Positions 44,061 through 53,303 of a stretch of DNA of 64,000 nucleotides are shown here, piece after piece. Origin of the DNA: Paludibacteraceae bacterium (lineage in GTDB: Bacteria > Bacteroidota > Bacteroidia > Bacteroidales > Paludibacteraceae); assembly GCA_017551675.1 (NCBI GenBank), contig JAFZLC010000001.1:1-64000 (forward strand). The letters run 5' to 3'. The notes below the pieces were generated by a model. The model saw nothing but the letters and a program-made list of their open reading frames with translations, searched no databases and was not told the origin of the DNA. How positions within the stretch are numbered: the first letter of the stretch is position 1; each line of letters starts with the position of its first letter. Made by a program: the position numbers and the translations under genes.

Positions 44061-45890
44061 TTAGTCAACAATTCTGATTCCTCCTTTGTCGGCAGAGGCT
44101 ACCATTTTTCCATAAGCTCTTAATGCTTTTGAAACGACTCGGTTTCTCTTCGGTTGCCATGACTCTTTTCCTCTAGCTTCCTCCTCTTTTCTGCGTAAAG
44201 CCAATTCTTCGTCGGAAAGTTTCACGTTGATGGTTCTGTTGGGAATATTGATTTCGATAATGTCTCCATCTCTGACAAGACCGATATTACCACCAGAAGC
44301 AGCTTCTGGAGAGATATGACCGATGGAGAGTCCTGAGGTGCCACCAGAGAATCTTCCGTCGGTGATGAGTGCACAGGATTTTCCTAGATGTCTTGATTTG
44401 ATATATGAAGTAGGGTAGAGCATCTCTTGCATTCCTGGTCCTCCCTTAGGCCCTTCATGTGTGATTACTACCACATCGCCAGCCTTTACTGCACCTCCGA
44501 GAATGCCATTGCAAGCATCCTCTTGGGATTGGAACACTTTAGCAGGACCGCTAAAATTCCAGATGCTTTCATCCACACCAGCTGTTTTGATAACGCAACC
44601 ATCTATGGCGATATTACCTTTTAAGACGCCTAGTCCGCCATCTTTCGTATAAGCATGATTCAAGTCTCGTATGCAACCATTGGCACGGTCGGTGTCCAAT
44701 GTGTCGAAATAGACCTCTTGAGAGCCCATTGTGAGGTTGAATTTTCTTGCAGGGGCACTCTTATATTTCTTAATAGCATAATCGGTGACGTTGGTGCTTG
44801 TGATGCAATATTTGTCGATAGCCTCGCCCAATGTGAGTCCGTCAACACGTTTAACGTTTGTGTTGATGAGTCCGCCTTTAGCTAATTCAGCCATAATGGA
44901 GATGACGCCACCGGCACGATTGACATCTTCGATGTGATATTTCTGTGTGTTAGGAGCCACTTTGCAGATGCATGGAGTTTTGCGTGAAAGTTGGTCAATA
45001 TCATCCATGGTGAAGTTTACGCCAGCTTCGTGAGCAACAGCCAAGAGGTGTAGTACCGTGTTGGTGGATCCGCCCATAGCGATGTCGAGAGTCATGGCAT
45101 TAAGGAATGCCTCTCTAGTTGCTATATTAAGAGGAAGCACGCTTTCGTCTCCGTCTTGGTAATATTTGTAAGCATTTTCCACGATGATTTTTGCAGCGTC
45201 CATAAAGAGTTGCTCACGGTTTTTGTGGGTTGCCACGATGCTACCATTTCCAGGCAGACCAAAACCGATTGCTTCGTTTAAGCAGTTCATGGAGTTAGCG
45301 GTAAACATACCGGAGCATGAGCCGCAAGTAGGACAGGCAGAACGTTCCACCTTTCTAATTTCCTCATCAGATATATTTTCGTCGGCAGCCTTGACCATTG
45401 CATCAATAAGATCTAGGTGCTGGTCGCCTAGTACGCCGGCCTCCATTGGGCCTCCGGAGACAAAAATAGTTGGTATGTTAAGACGCATTGTGGCGAGTAG
45501 CATACCTGGGGTTACTTTGTCGCAGTTGCTGATACAGACCATGGCGTCTGCTTTGTGTGCATTGACCATATATTCGACGCTGTCTGCAATTAAATCTCTA
45601 GAAGGTAAGGAGTATAGCATACCATCATGTCCCATCGCAATACCGTCGTCGATGGCGATGGTGTTAAATTCGGCAGCGAAACATCCTAATTTTTCCACCT
45701 CAGCTTTTATTTTTTGTCCGATTTCATGTAAGTGGACATGACCAGGCACAAATTGGGTGAATGAGTTGACGATAGCAATGATAGGTTTGCCGATTTGCTC
45801 GTCTTTCATTCCGTTAGCGTGCCATAAAGCTCTTGCGCCTGCCATTCTTCTTCCTTGCGTACAGAAGGAACTCCTTAATTCGTTTTTCAT
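44061..45890 (-). CDS. ilvD: Dihydroxyacid dehydratase
   Basis: The 609-residue protein has the iron-sulfur ligands of IlvD (Cys in [26 protein letters not shown]), the active-site [19 protein letters not shown] and the full length of the family. It dehydrates dihydroxyacids in branched-chain amino acid synthesis. It is the first gene of the minus-strand operon ilvD-ilvB-ilvN-thioesterase. Its -7 box lies at 45938-45931. Confidence 0.97.
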   Translation of the reverse strand: MKNELRSSFCTQGRRMAGARALWHANGMKDEQIGKPIIAIVNSFTQFVPGHVHLHEIGQKIKAEVEKLGCFAAEFNTIAIDDGIAMGHDGMLYSLPSRDLIADSVEYMVNAHKADAMVCISNCDKVTPGMLLATMRLNIPTIFVSGGPMEAGVLGDQHLDLIDAMVKAADENISDEEIRKVERSACPTCGSCSGMFTANSMNCLNEAIGFGLPGNGSIVATHKNREQLFMDAAKIIVENAYKYYQDGDESVLPLNIATREAFLNAMTLDIAMGGSTNTVLHLLAVAHEAGVNFTMDDIDQLSRKTPCICKVAPNTQKYHIEDVNRAGGVISIMAELAKGGLINTNVKRVDGLTLGEAIDKYCITSTNVTDYAIKKYKSAPARKFNLTMGSQEVYFDTLDTDRANGCIRDLNHAYTKDGGLGVLKGNIAIDGCVIKTAGVDESIWNFSGPAKVFQSQEDACNGILGGAVKAGDVVVITHEGPKGGPGMQEMLYPTSYIKSRHLGKSCALITDGRFSGGTSGLSIGHISPEAASGGNIGLVRDGDIIEINIPNRTINVKLSDEELALRRKEEEARGKESWQPKRNRVVSKALRAYGKMVASADKGGIRIVD

Positions 45891-45930
45891 AATTATTGAT
45901 GAATTATAAATATCGATGATTCAATTCGTG

Positions 45931-45938
45931 CAAAGATA
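45931..45938 (-). promoter_or_regulatory. -7 box of the ilv operon
   Basis: Read on the minus strand this is TATCTTTG, a match to TAnnTTTG, 41 bases before ilvD. No -33 TTTG is clear. No leader peptide with branched-chain residues, no T-box and no attenuator is seen. Confidence 0.6.
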
Positions 45939-46291
45939 CAAAAAAACACTCTAGTAATAACTATTTTAGGGGGATTTCTATGGTATAATTACATATTTTA
46001 ATAAATGAATATTTAGAATTCGTTTAGGTCGGGAGAAAAGGACAAAAATACTCGCCAATAACGTACAAAAAATTTCAAAAGTGTTTTGTTTATAATTGTT
46101 TGATTATTAACATATTGCGATATTGTTAATTTTTTATATAGGATACTTTTTTTTCGCCACAATGATGATTTTATATGGGTGAAAAATAGCTCTTGATTTT
46201 TGAGAAAAATTATTAAAAAAATTCGATGAAAGCGAAACTTTTGATAAGTTTTAATGTGTGCCTTTTTTCTTCCTTTTTTGTGTCTCTTTTT

Positions 46292-46323
46292 TTTGTGTCT
46301 GAAATTTTTATTGATTATCTTTG
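46292..46323 (+). promoter_or_regulatory. Strong promoter of the polysaccharide locus
   Basis: TTTG (46292-46295), a 20-base spacer and TATCTTTG (46316-46323) match the consensus closely. Transcription would start near 46330, leaving a leader of about 86 nt before upxY. No invertible-promoter repeats flank it, so phase variation is not evident. The rest of 45891-46291 is AT-rich without visible genes. Confidence 0.8.
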
Positions 46324-46350
46324 TAAATTATATGTTTTGCCGAGTCTGTT

Positions 46351-46399
46351 TGCGTTGAAGCGGTATTGGTAGTAATGTTACTATCAACCGCGAAGCGCA
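46351..46399 (+). other. Structured leader RNA before upxY
   Basis: The leader can fold into a long hairpin. The inner part pairs TTGGTAGTAA (46366-46375) with TTACTATCAA (46378-46387) across a two-base loop, with one G-T wobble. It is closed by GCGG (46360-46363) with CCGC (46388-46391) and further out by TGCG (46351-46354) with CGCA (46396-46399). UpxY-type antiterminators are known to need the untranslated leader of their own locus, so this is a good candidate for the recruiting element. Confidence 0.6.
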
Positions 46400-46415
46400 C
46401 CCAAAACCGAACTAA

Positions 46416-46955
46416 ATGACAGATAATAAGGACGTTAAATGGTTTGTTGCAAAAACTAGAGCTAAGCAAGAAAAAGCGATTTGCCAGCAGATAACAGATG
46501 TTGGTGTGGAGGCTTTTTTGCCGCTTAGGAAGGAGTTAAAGGTTTGGCGAAATAGGAAAAAGAAAGTTGAGACAGTGTTGATTCCCAATACGCTCTTCAT
46601 TCATGCCTGTAAGGCAGATGCAGTAGGCTTGCATAATGACATGGGCATAAAAATATCTTTTTTGCGGGATATCACAGGATTGAACAAGAATCAGTTGATG
46701 GTTATTCCAGATGCTCAGATGGATAACTTTATTCGTTTCTTAGCAGTTGACGAAGAAGAGTATGAGGTAGAGGAGGATGCTCTGTACATGAGTGGGGACA
46801 GAGTGATGGTGAATAAAGGTCCGTTTAAGGGAATTGTGGGTGATTTGGTACGTTTGGATAGAAAAAACAAAGTTTTGGTGCGTTTGGATAACTTGATTGC
46901 ATGTTCTGTCCAAATATCGCTAGATGCTATTGAGAAAATAAATGAAAATATATAA
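46416..46955 (+). CDS. UpxY-type transcription antiterminator (NusG-like)
   Basis: The 179-residue protein has an NGN domain (WFVAKTRAKQEKAICQQITD at the start) and a KOW domain (GDRVMVNKGPFKGIVGDL, about 125-155). This is the plan of NusG paralogues that head Bacteroidota capsule loci. They bind RNA polymerase at the leader and allow it to read through the long operon. It is the first gene of the locus, three bases before rmlB. The related UpxZ inhibitor is not seen here. Confidence 0.9.
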   Translation: MTDNKDVKWFVAKTRAKQEKAICQQITDVGVEAFLPLRKELKVWRNRKKKVETVLIPNTLFIHACKADAVGLHNDMGIKISFLRDITGLNKNQLMVIPDAQMDNFIRFLAVDEEEYEVEEDALYMSGDRVMVNKGPFKGIVGDLVRLDRKNKVLVRLDNLIACSVQISLDAIEKINENI

Positions 46956-46958
46956 GCT

Positions 46959-48101
46959 ATGGCTTTCAAAAGAAGTATTGTAATAACGGGTGGAGCTGGA
47001 TTCATTGGCTCTCATGTGGTTCGGTTATTTGTAAACAAATATCCAGATTATAAAATCATCAATTTGGACAAGCTGACGTATGCGGGTAATTTGGCTAACT
47101 TGAAGGATATTGAGAATAAGCCAAATTATCGGTTTGTCAAAATGGATATCTGTGATTTTGAGGCGTTTTATCAATTGATTCAGAAAGAGCAGGTTGATGG
47201 TATTATTCATTTGGCTGCGGAAAGTCATGTGGATCGCAGTATCAAGGATCCGTTTACGTTTGCTCTCACGAATGTGATGGGAACCCTCTCTTTGTTGCAA
47301 GCTGCTAAGCTATATTGGGAATCACTGCCAGAGAAATACGAGGGAAAACGTTTCTATCATATCTCGACCGATGAAGTATATGGTGCTTTGTCAATGACAC
47401 ATCCTGAAGGCATTAAACCTCCTTTCACAACGACGGCATCTAGTAGCGAACATCATTTGGCATATGGTGAGGATTTCTTTTATGAGACGACGAAATACAA
47501 TCCTCATTCTCCATATTCAGCTAGTAAAGCAAGTTCTGACCATTTTGTTCGTGCATTTCATGATACGTACGGAATGCCGACAATTGTGACGAATTGTTCC
47601 AACAATTATGGTCCGTATCAGTTTCCAGAGAAATTGATTCCTCTGTTTATCAATAATATACGCCAAAGAAAACCGCTTCCTGTTTATGGAAAGGGTGAGA
47701 ATGTGAGGGATTGGTTGTTTGTAGAAGACCATGCTCGTGCGATTGATGTGATTTTCCACAAAGGAAAGGTGGCTGAGACGTACAACATTGGTGGTTTCAA
47801 CGAGTGGAAAAACATAGATATCATCAAGGTGGTTATCAATACGGTTGATCGCTTGTTGGGAAGAAAAGAAGGGGAGGATATGAATTTGATTACATATGTG
47901 ACAGACCGATTAGGCCATGATGCACGATATGCGATAGATTCAACAAAATTGCAGAAAGAATTGGGTTGGGAACCTAGTTTGCAGTTTGAAGAAGGAATAG
48001 AGAAAACCGTTAAGTGGTATTTGGAGAACCAGGAGTGGATGGATAACATCACAAGCGGAGAGTACGAAAAGTACTACGAGGATATGTACAAAGGACGATA
48101 A
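46959..48101 (+). CDS. rmlB: dTDP-glucose 4,6-dehydratase
   Basis: The 380-residue SDR enzyme has the GGAGFIGSH NAD-binding motif, HLAAESHVDRS, the catalytic ISTDEVYG segment and the YSASK Tyr-Lys pair, all diagnostic of RmlB. It converts dTDP-glucose to dTDP-4-keto-6-deoxyglucose, the branch point for rhamnose and many amino-deoxysugars. The other rhamnose genes (rmlA, rmlC, rmlD) are absent from the window. The keto product may therefore feed the aminotransferase at 52176, or rmlACD lie elsewhere. Confidence 0.92.
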   Translation: MAFKRSIVITGGAGFIGSHVVRLFVNKYPDYKIINLDKLTYAGNLANLKDIENKPNYRFVKMDICDFEAFYQLIQKEQVDGIIHLAAESHVDRSIKDPFTFALTNVMGTLSLLQAAKLYWESLPEKYEGKRFYHISTDEVYGALSMTHPEGIKPPFTTTASSSEHHLAYGEDFFYETTKYNPHSPYSASKASSDHFVRAFHDTYGMPTIVTNCSNNYGPYQFPEKLIPLFINNIRQRKPLPVYGKGENVRDWLFVEDHARAIDVIFHKGKVAETYNIGGFNEWKNIDIIKVVINTVDRLLGRKEGEDMNLITYVTDRLGHDARYAIDSTKLQKELGWEPSLQFEEGIEKTVKWYLENQEWMDNITSGEYEKYYEDMYKGR

Positions 48102-48169
48102 ACGCAATTCGAGAATGCATGAAGCAAACAGAATGATGTGTATCAATGTAATATAATATAATCAAAACG

Positions 48170-49513
48170 ATGAACTCTTTCGAAAATATAAAGATAGCTG
48201 TAGCAGGAACAGGATATGTGGGGTTGAGTATAGCTACGCTTTTGGCACAAAAACATCAGGTGATTGCGGTTGATGTGGTACCAGAAAAGGTGGAAAAAAT
48301 CAATCAACGTATATCACCGATTCAAGATGAATATATAGAGAAATATTTGGCGGAAAAGGAACTTAAGTTGACTGCGACTTTAGATGGTGCAAATGCTTAT
48401 AAAGATGCTGATTTTGTTGTTATTGCAGCGCCGACTAATTACGATCCTATTAAGAATTATTTTGATACAAGCCATGTAGAAGAGGTTGTCGATTTGGTGT
48501 TGGAGGTGAATCCTGATGCGGTGATGGTTATTAAGAGTACCATACCCGTTGGGTATACACGCAATCTGTATGTGAAATATGCAAAGAAATTCGAGGCGAA
48601 TCCGAATTTGAAAAATAAAAAGTTTAATCTGTTGTTTTCTCCTGAATTTTTAAGGGAAAGCAAGGCTCTTTACGATAATCTGTATCCTTCTCGAATCATT
48701 GTAGGTTATCCTAAAATGATTGACACAAATGATTTTGCGGAAGAAAATGAAGCGATTAGGAAGATTGGAAATCCTGATGCTGAAAAATATGCAAAGATAT
48801 TTGCAAAATTATTGCAAGAAGGTGCATTGAAAGAAGATATCCCTACATTGTTTATGGGGATGAAGGAGGCTGAGGCAGTCAAGCTATTCGCCAACACCTA
48901 TTTGGCGTTGCGTGTTAGTTATTTTAATGAATTGGATACATACGCAGAGGTAAAGGGTCTGGACACACAGGCCATTATTGATGGCGTTTGTCTTGACCCA
49001 CGTATCGGTTCCCATTATAACAATCCTTCATTTGGATATGGAGGCTATTGTTTGCCGAAAGATACGAAGCAGTTGTTGGCTAATTATCAGGATGTTCCAG
49101 AGAATCTGATTGAAGCTATAGTGGAGAGTAATCGGACACGAAAGGATTTCATAGCAGATCAGGTGTTACGGAAAGCTGGATATTATGATTATTCGGATAA
49201 AAATGGGTATTGTAGTAGCTGTGAGAAGGAGGTGACGATTGGTGTATATCGATTGACGATGAAAAGTAATTCAGATAATTTCAGACAATCGTCTATACAA
49301 GGTGTGATGAAGCGTGTGAAGGCTAAAGGGGCAAGTGTCATTATATATGAACCAACATTGGAAAATGGTTCTACTTTTTTTGGTAGTTTGGTGGTGAATG
49401 ATTTGTCGAAGTTCAAAGCACAATCTCAAGCCATAATTGCTAATCGGTATGATGCGTGTCTGGATGATGTGGAAGATAAGGTTTATACAAGAGATGTCTT
49501 CAGAAGAGATTGA
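48170..49513 (+). CDS. ugd: UDP-glucose 6-dehydrogenase family protein
   Basis: The 447-residue protein has the N-terminal Rossmann motif [10 protein letters not shown], the [11 protein letters not shown] segment, and the catalytic cysteine Cys294 in [15 protein letters not shown]. It oxidises a UDP-sugar, most likely UDP-glucose, to the uronic acid used in acidic polysaccharides. An insertion of about 20 residues before the C-terminal domain holds a pair of cysteines ([10 protein letters not shown]). It belongs to the plus-strand polysaccharide operon. Confidence 0.87.
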   Translation: MNSFENIKIAVAGTGYVGLSIATLLAQKHQVIAVDVVPEKVEKINQRISPIQDEYIEKYLAEKELKLTATLDGANAYKDADFVVIAAPTNYDPIKNYFDTSHVEEVVDLVLEVNPDAVMVIKSTIPVGYTRNLYVKYAKKFEANPNLKNKKFNLLFSPEFLRESKALYDNLYPSRIIVGYPKMIDTNDFAEENEAIRKIGNPDAEKYAKIFAKLLQEGALKEDIPTLFMGMKEAEAVKLFANTYLALRVSYFNELDTYAEVKGLDTQAIIDGVCLDPRIGSHYNNPSFGYGGYCLPKDTKQLLANYQDVPENLIEAIVESNRTRKDFIADQVLRKAGYYDYSDKNGYCSSCEKEVTIGVYRLTMKSNSDNFRQSSIQGVMKRVKAKGASVIIYEPTLENGSTFFGSLVVNDLSKFKAQSQAIIANRYDACLDDVEDKVYTRDVFRRD

Positions 49514-49606
49514 AAATAGATAGTGTAAAAGTCACTCAAATGTGGATTGCAGTTGAGAATTAAAAGGCTTGTTGTTGATTGGATTTTGGAAAGTTGAAGA
49601 CTATTT

Positions 49607-50722
49607 ATGAGGTATGATTATTTAATAGTAGGATCAGGTCTTTTTGGCGCAACATTTGCTTTTAAGGCAAAGCAGATGGGTAAGCGATGCTTGGTAATAG
49701 AAAAGAGACCGAACCTAGGGGGGAATGTTTATTGTGATACCATAGAAGGTATTCATGTGCATAAATATGGTGCACATATATTTCATACAAGTAATAAGGA
49801 GGTTTGGGATTTTGTTAATTCGATAGTTGAGTTTAATCGATATACTAACGCACCAATTGCGAATTACAAAGGAGAACTATACAATCTTCCATTTAATATG
49901 AACACATTCTCCCAAATGTGGGGCGTGCGTACTCCTGAAGAAGCTCAAAAAAAGATAGAGGAGCAGAAAGCCGAGGCATTGTTGAAATTAAATGGAAGAG
50001 CACCTAGCAATCTTGAAGAACAGGCGTTGTCTCTAGTTGGCAAAGATATATTTGAGAAGTTGATAAAAGAATATACGGAAAAGCAGTGGGGTCGAAAATG
50101 TGAAGACCTCCCTTCTTTTATCATTAAAAGATTGCCAGTTAGATTTGTATACGACAACAATTACTTTAACGACAAATATCAAGGAATTCCTGTGGGTGGA
50201 TACAATAAGTTGATAGAGGGATTATTGAAGGATGTTGATTGTAAGACATCGTGTGATTTCTTCACGGAGTATAAAGATTGTTGGAGAGACATTGCTGATC
50301 GTTTGGTTTATACTGGTCCGTTGGACGAATATTTTGGATACCAGTTAGGCCGATTAAATTGGCGTACGGTTTTTTTCAAGACTCGTATAGAAGATACTCC
50401 GAATTTTCAGGGTAATGCGGTTGTAAACTATACTTCTCATGAACAACCCTATACAAGAGTCATTGAACATAAACATTTTGAGATGTTTGGACAGGAAGTT
50501 TATAACTGTCCAAAGACTGTTATCAGTGAAGAGTATTCTACAGAATATAAGCAGGGTATGGAACCATATTATCCTGTAAATGATGAAAGTAACAATCGTT
50601 TGGCGGAATCATATCGTGAATTAGCGAAACAGGAAGCGGATGTTGTTTTTGGAGGACGTCTGGCGGAATATAAGTATTATGATATGGCACCGGTGATTGA
50701 GAAGGTGTTGGGACTCTTCTGA
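49607..50722 (+). CDS. glf: UDP-galactopyranose mutase
   Basis: The 371-residue flavoenzyme has the FAD motif GSGLFGATFAF at the N-terminus, the segment CLVIEKRPNLGGNVY and the YGAHIFHTSNKEVWDF and YTGPLDEYFGYQLG segments typical of Glf. It interconverts UDP-galactopyranose and UDP-galactofuranose, so galactofuranose is a likely component of the surface glycan. It lies 93 bases after ugd. Confidence 0.95.
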   Translation: MRYDYLIVGSGLFGATFAFKAKQMGKRCLVIEKRPNLGGNVYCDTIEGIHVHKYGAHIFHTSNKEVWDFVNSIVEFNRYTNAPIANYKGELYNLPFNMNTFSQMWGVRTPEEAQKKIEEQKAEALLKLNGRAPSNLEEQALSLVGKDIFEKLIKEYTEKQWGRKCEDLPSFIIKRLPVRFVYDNNYFNDKYQGIPVGGYNKLIEGLLKDVDCKTSCDFFTEYKDCWRDIADRLVYTGPLDEYFGYQLGRLNWRTVFFKTRIEDTPNFQGNAVVNYTSHEQPYTRVIEHKHFEMFGQEVYNCPKTVISEEYSTEYKQGMEPYYPVNDESNNRLAESYRELAKQEADVVFGGRLAEYKYYDMAPVIEKVLGLF

Positions 50723-50745
50723 ACAATAAATAGTGTTATAGACAA

Positions 50746-52179
50746 ATGTCCGAAAGTATAAAAGATAAGACCTCAAAAGGATTGTTGTGGAGTGCTGTTG
50801 AACGATTTTCGGTTCAAGGAATACAATTTTTAGTGATGCTTGTAATGGCACGAATACTGACTCCAGATGATTATGGATTGGTCGGTATGGCTGCTATTTT
50901 TATTGCTATAGCAAATTCATTGATTGATAGTGGTTTTTCTCAAGCTTTGATAAGGAAACAAAATAGAACAGACGTGGACAAATCCACGGTTTTCTATTTT
51001 AATATTGTTGTAAGTGTAGTACTATATGGGATTATTTTTGTAGTAGCACCATTTGTATCAGATTTTTATAAGATGCCATCCCTAACATGGGTGGTTAGAA
51101 TGATTTGTTTGGCATGCATTGTAAATTCATTTGGCGTTGTTCAGAGAGCTGAGTTTTTTACAAATATGGATTTTAAGTCACTAACGATATCCTCGTTGAT
51201 CGCTTCGATAATCTCAGGATTCGTTGGAATCTATATGGCCCTGTATGGTTATGGCGTAAGGGCGTTGGTTGTACAACAAGTTATTTCGGCGGTTGTTTCA
51301 AATTTGGTTTTATGGTTTTTGTCGAAATGGAGACCATTGCTTGTCTTTTCAGAGGAGTCGTTTGACGAATTATTTTCATTTGGAAGTAAGTTGATGCTTT
51401 CTGGATTGTTAGATACTGCATACAAACAAATATATCCAATTGTAATAGGTAAGTTGTTCTCAGCCAGTAGTTTGGGAAACTATAATAGGGCATGTCATTT
51501 TGCACAGTTCCCTTCATCTAATTTGACGTCAATTATGCAACGAGTGACTTATCCTGTGTTGTGTAGTATTCAGAATGAGGACGATAGATTACGGGATATA
51601 TATAGGAAATTTTTAAAAGTTTCCGCTTTTGTCGTTTTCCCCTTGATGATGTTACTTTCTGCTTTGTCTTTCCCGATGGTAGATGTTCTGATAGGAGAAA
51701 AATGGAGATTTTGTTCAGAACTTTTGCAGATTATTTGTTTTGCAATGATGTGGTATCCGATACATGCGATAAATCTAAATCTATTGCAAGTGAAAGGACG
51801 TTCAGATTTGTTTTTAAAGTTGGAAATTATAAAGAAAATCTTAGGAATTTTTGTTTTAGTGGCATCGGCACCGTTTGGATTGATTGCGATGTGTTATGCG
51901 AGGATTGGAAGTTCGATAATAGGTTTGATGATAAACACCTATTACACAGGGAAATTGATTAGTATGGGATTCTTAAAACAAATGAAGGATTTAATGCCAA
52001 CATTAATGTTAAGTGGAGTGATGTTTGTTGTCGTATTACAATTGACTCACTTAATAGAAAATCAAATTCTTACTCTGATTATTGGGTGTGTTGTTGGATT
52101 ATTGGTATATTTGGTGGGAAGTATGATATTTAAGTTCCAAGAATTACAAGATGTTAAAGCTTTAGTTAGAAAGAAATGA
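50746..52179 (+). CDS. Polysaccharide flippase (WzxC-like, MOP superfamily), first copy
   Basis: The 477-residue protein has about 12-14 membrane helices and the WzxC/RfbX-like start (LLWSAVERFSVQGIQFLVML) and DSGFSQALIRKQNRT segment. Such proteins move undecaprenyl-linked oligosaccharide across the inner membrane. It overlaps the aminotransferase start by four bases. A second, related flippase lies at 59872. The substrate cannot be read from sequence. Confidence 0.85.
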   Translation: MSESIKDKTSKGLLWSAVERFSVQGIQFLVMLVMARILTPDDYGLVGMAAIFIAIANSLIDSGFSQALIRKQNRTDVDKSTVFYFNIVVSVVLYGIIFVVAPFVSDFYKMPSLTWVVRMICLACIVNSFGVVQRAEFFTNMDFKSLTISSLIASIISGFVGIYMALYGYGVRALVVQQVISAVVSNLVLWFLSKWRPLLVFSEESFDELFSFGSKLMLSGLLDTAYKQIYPIVIGKLFSASSLGNYNRACHFAQFPSSNLTSIMQRVTYPVLCSIQNEDDRLRDIYRKFLKVSAFVVFPLMMLLSALSFPMVDVLIGEKWRFCSELLQIICFAMMWYPIHAINLNLLQVKGRSDLFLKLEIIKKILGIFVLVASAPFGLIAMCYARIGSSIIGLMINTYYTGKLISMGFLKQMKDLMPTLMLSGVMFVVVLQLTHLIENQILTLIIGCVVGLLVYLVGSMIFKFQELQDVKALVRKK

Positions 52180-53303
52180 ATGATGATAATAAGTTAATAA
52201 CCGTTACTTCTCCTTTGCTCCCAGATTTGGATGAATTTCATGAAATGTTGAAAGAAATATGGGACAGTAAATGGATTACAAATAATGGTTCCTTTCATAA
52301 ACAATTAGAAAAAGAATTGGCGGAATATTTGAAAGTCCCTTATGTCTCTTTGTTTACGAATGGAACATTGCCTTTGATTACGGCATTGCAGGCTTTGCAT
52401 ATTACGGGAGAGGTTATTACTACTCCATATAGTTTTGTTGCCACTACACATGCGTTGTGGTGGAATGGAATTAAGCCTGTATTCGTTGATATAGATCCTT
52501 CAACGGGAAATATTGATCCAGAAAAGATAGAATCGGCTATAACTTCACGTACTACGGCTATTATGCCTGTTCATGTATATGGGAAGCCTTGTGATACGAA
52601 AAAGATTCAATCAATCGCAGACAAATATGGCTTGAAGGTGATATATGATGCAGCTCATGCATTTGGTGTTGAGGTAAATGGAGAGAGTGTTTTAAATGCA
52701 GGAGATTTAAGTACTCTTAGTTTCCATGCGACAAAAGTATATAATACGATAGAAGGTGGTGCTATGATTATGCATGATGAGCAGACAAAGAAACGTATTG
52801 ATTACTTAAAAAATTTTGGTTTTCATGGTGAAACGGAAGTCATAGCCCCAGGAATCAATAGCAAAATGGATGAGATCCGTTCTGCATACGGAATACTGAA
52901 TCTTCGTCAGGTTGATGCTGCAATAGAGGCACGTCATCAAGTAGCGATAAAGTATAGAAATGCGTTGAGGGAAGTTGATGGCATCACATTTTTTGATGAT
53001 ATGCCAGGTGTTCGACATAATTATTCCTATTTCCCAATTTTTATTGATTCAGAGAAATATGGTATGTCACGTGATGAGCTATATTTTAAGATGAAGGAGT
53101 CGAATGTCTTGGGAAGACGTTACTTTTATCCTCTTATTTCAGAGTTTAGTACATATAAAGGACTTCCTTCTGCGGGCAGGGAAAATCTTCCGAATGCACA
53201 TAAAATGGCAGATAGTGTGATATGTTTGCCAATGTATCATTCTTTGACAGATATGGATGTACAGAAAGTTATTTCAATTCTTAAACGAGAGAAAGCAGAA
53301 TGA
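52176..53303 (+). CDS. DegT/DnrJ/EryC1/StrS-family aminotransferase
   Basis: The 375-residue PLP enzyme of the sugar aminotransferase family has the expected GTLPLITALQAL and PYSFVATTHAL segments and the PLP lysine Lys187 in SFHATKVYN. It puts an amino group on a keto-sugar nucleotide, usually with glutamate as donor. The keto-sugar could be the product of RmlB in the same locus. It overlaps the flippase before it and the next gene by four bases each, so the genes are tightly coupled. Confidence 0.9.
   Translation: MNDDNKLITVTSPLLPDLDEFHEMLKEIWDSKWITNNGSFHKQLEKELAEYLKVPYVSLFTNGTLPLITALQALHITGEVITTPYSFVATTHALWWNGIKPVFVDIDPSTGNIDPEKIESAITSRTTAIMPVHVYGKPCDTKKIQSIADKYGLKVIYDAAHAFGVEVNGESVLNAGDLSTLSFHATKVYNTIEGGAMIMHDEQTKKRIDYLKNFGFHGETEVIAPGINSKMDEIRSAYGILNLRQVDAAIEARHQVAIKYRNALREVDGITFFDDMPGVRHNYSYFPIFIDSEKYGMSRDELYFKMKESNVLGRRYFYPLISEFSTYKGLPSAGRENLPNAHKMADSVICLPMYHSLTDMDVQKVISILKREKAE

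Noticed and set aside
45891-46291. Possible invertible promoter or T-box for the flanking operons
   Set aside because: No inverted repeats flank the upxY promoter and no T-box or branched-chain leader peptide is visible upstream of ilvD.
46226-46372. 48-residue hydrophobic frame in the leader of the polysaccharide locus
   Set aside because: It spans the strong promoter at 46292-46323 and ends inside the leader hairpin, so it is not on the predicted mRNA as a whole.
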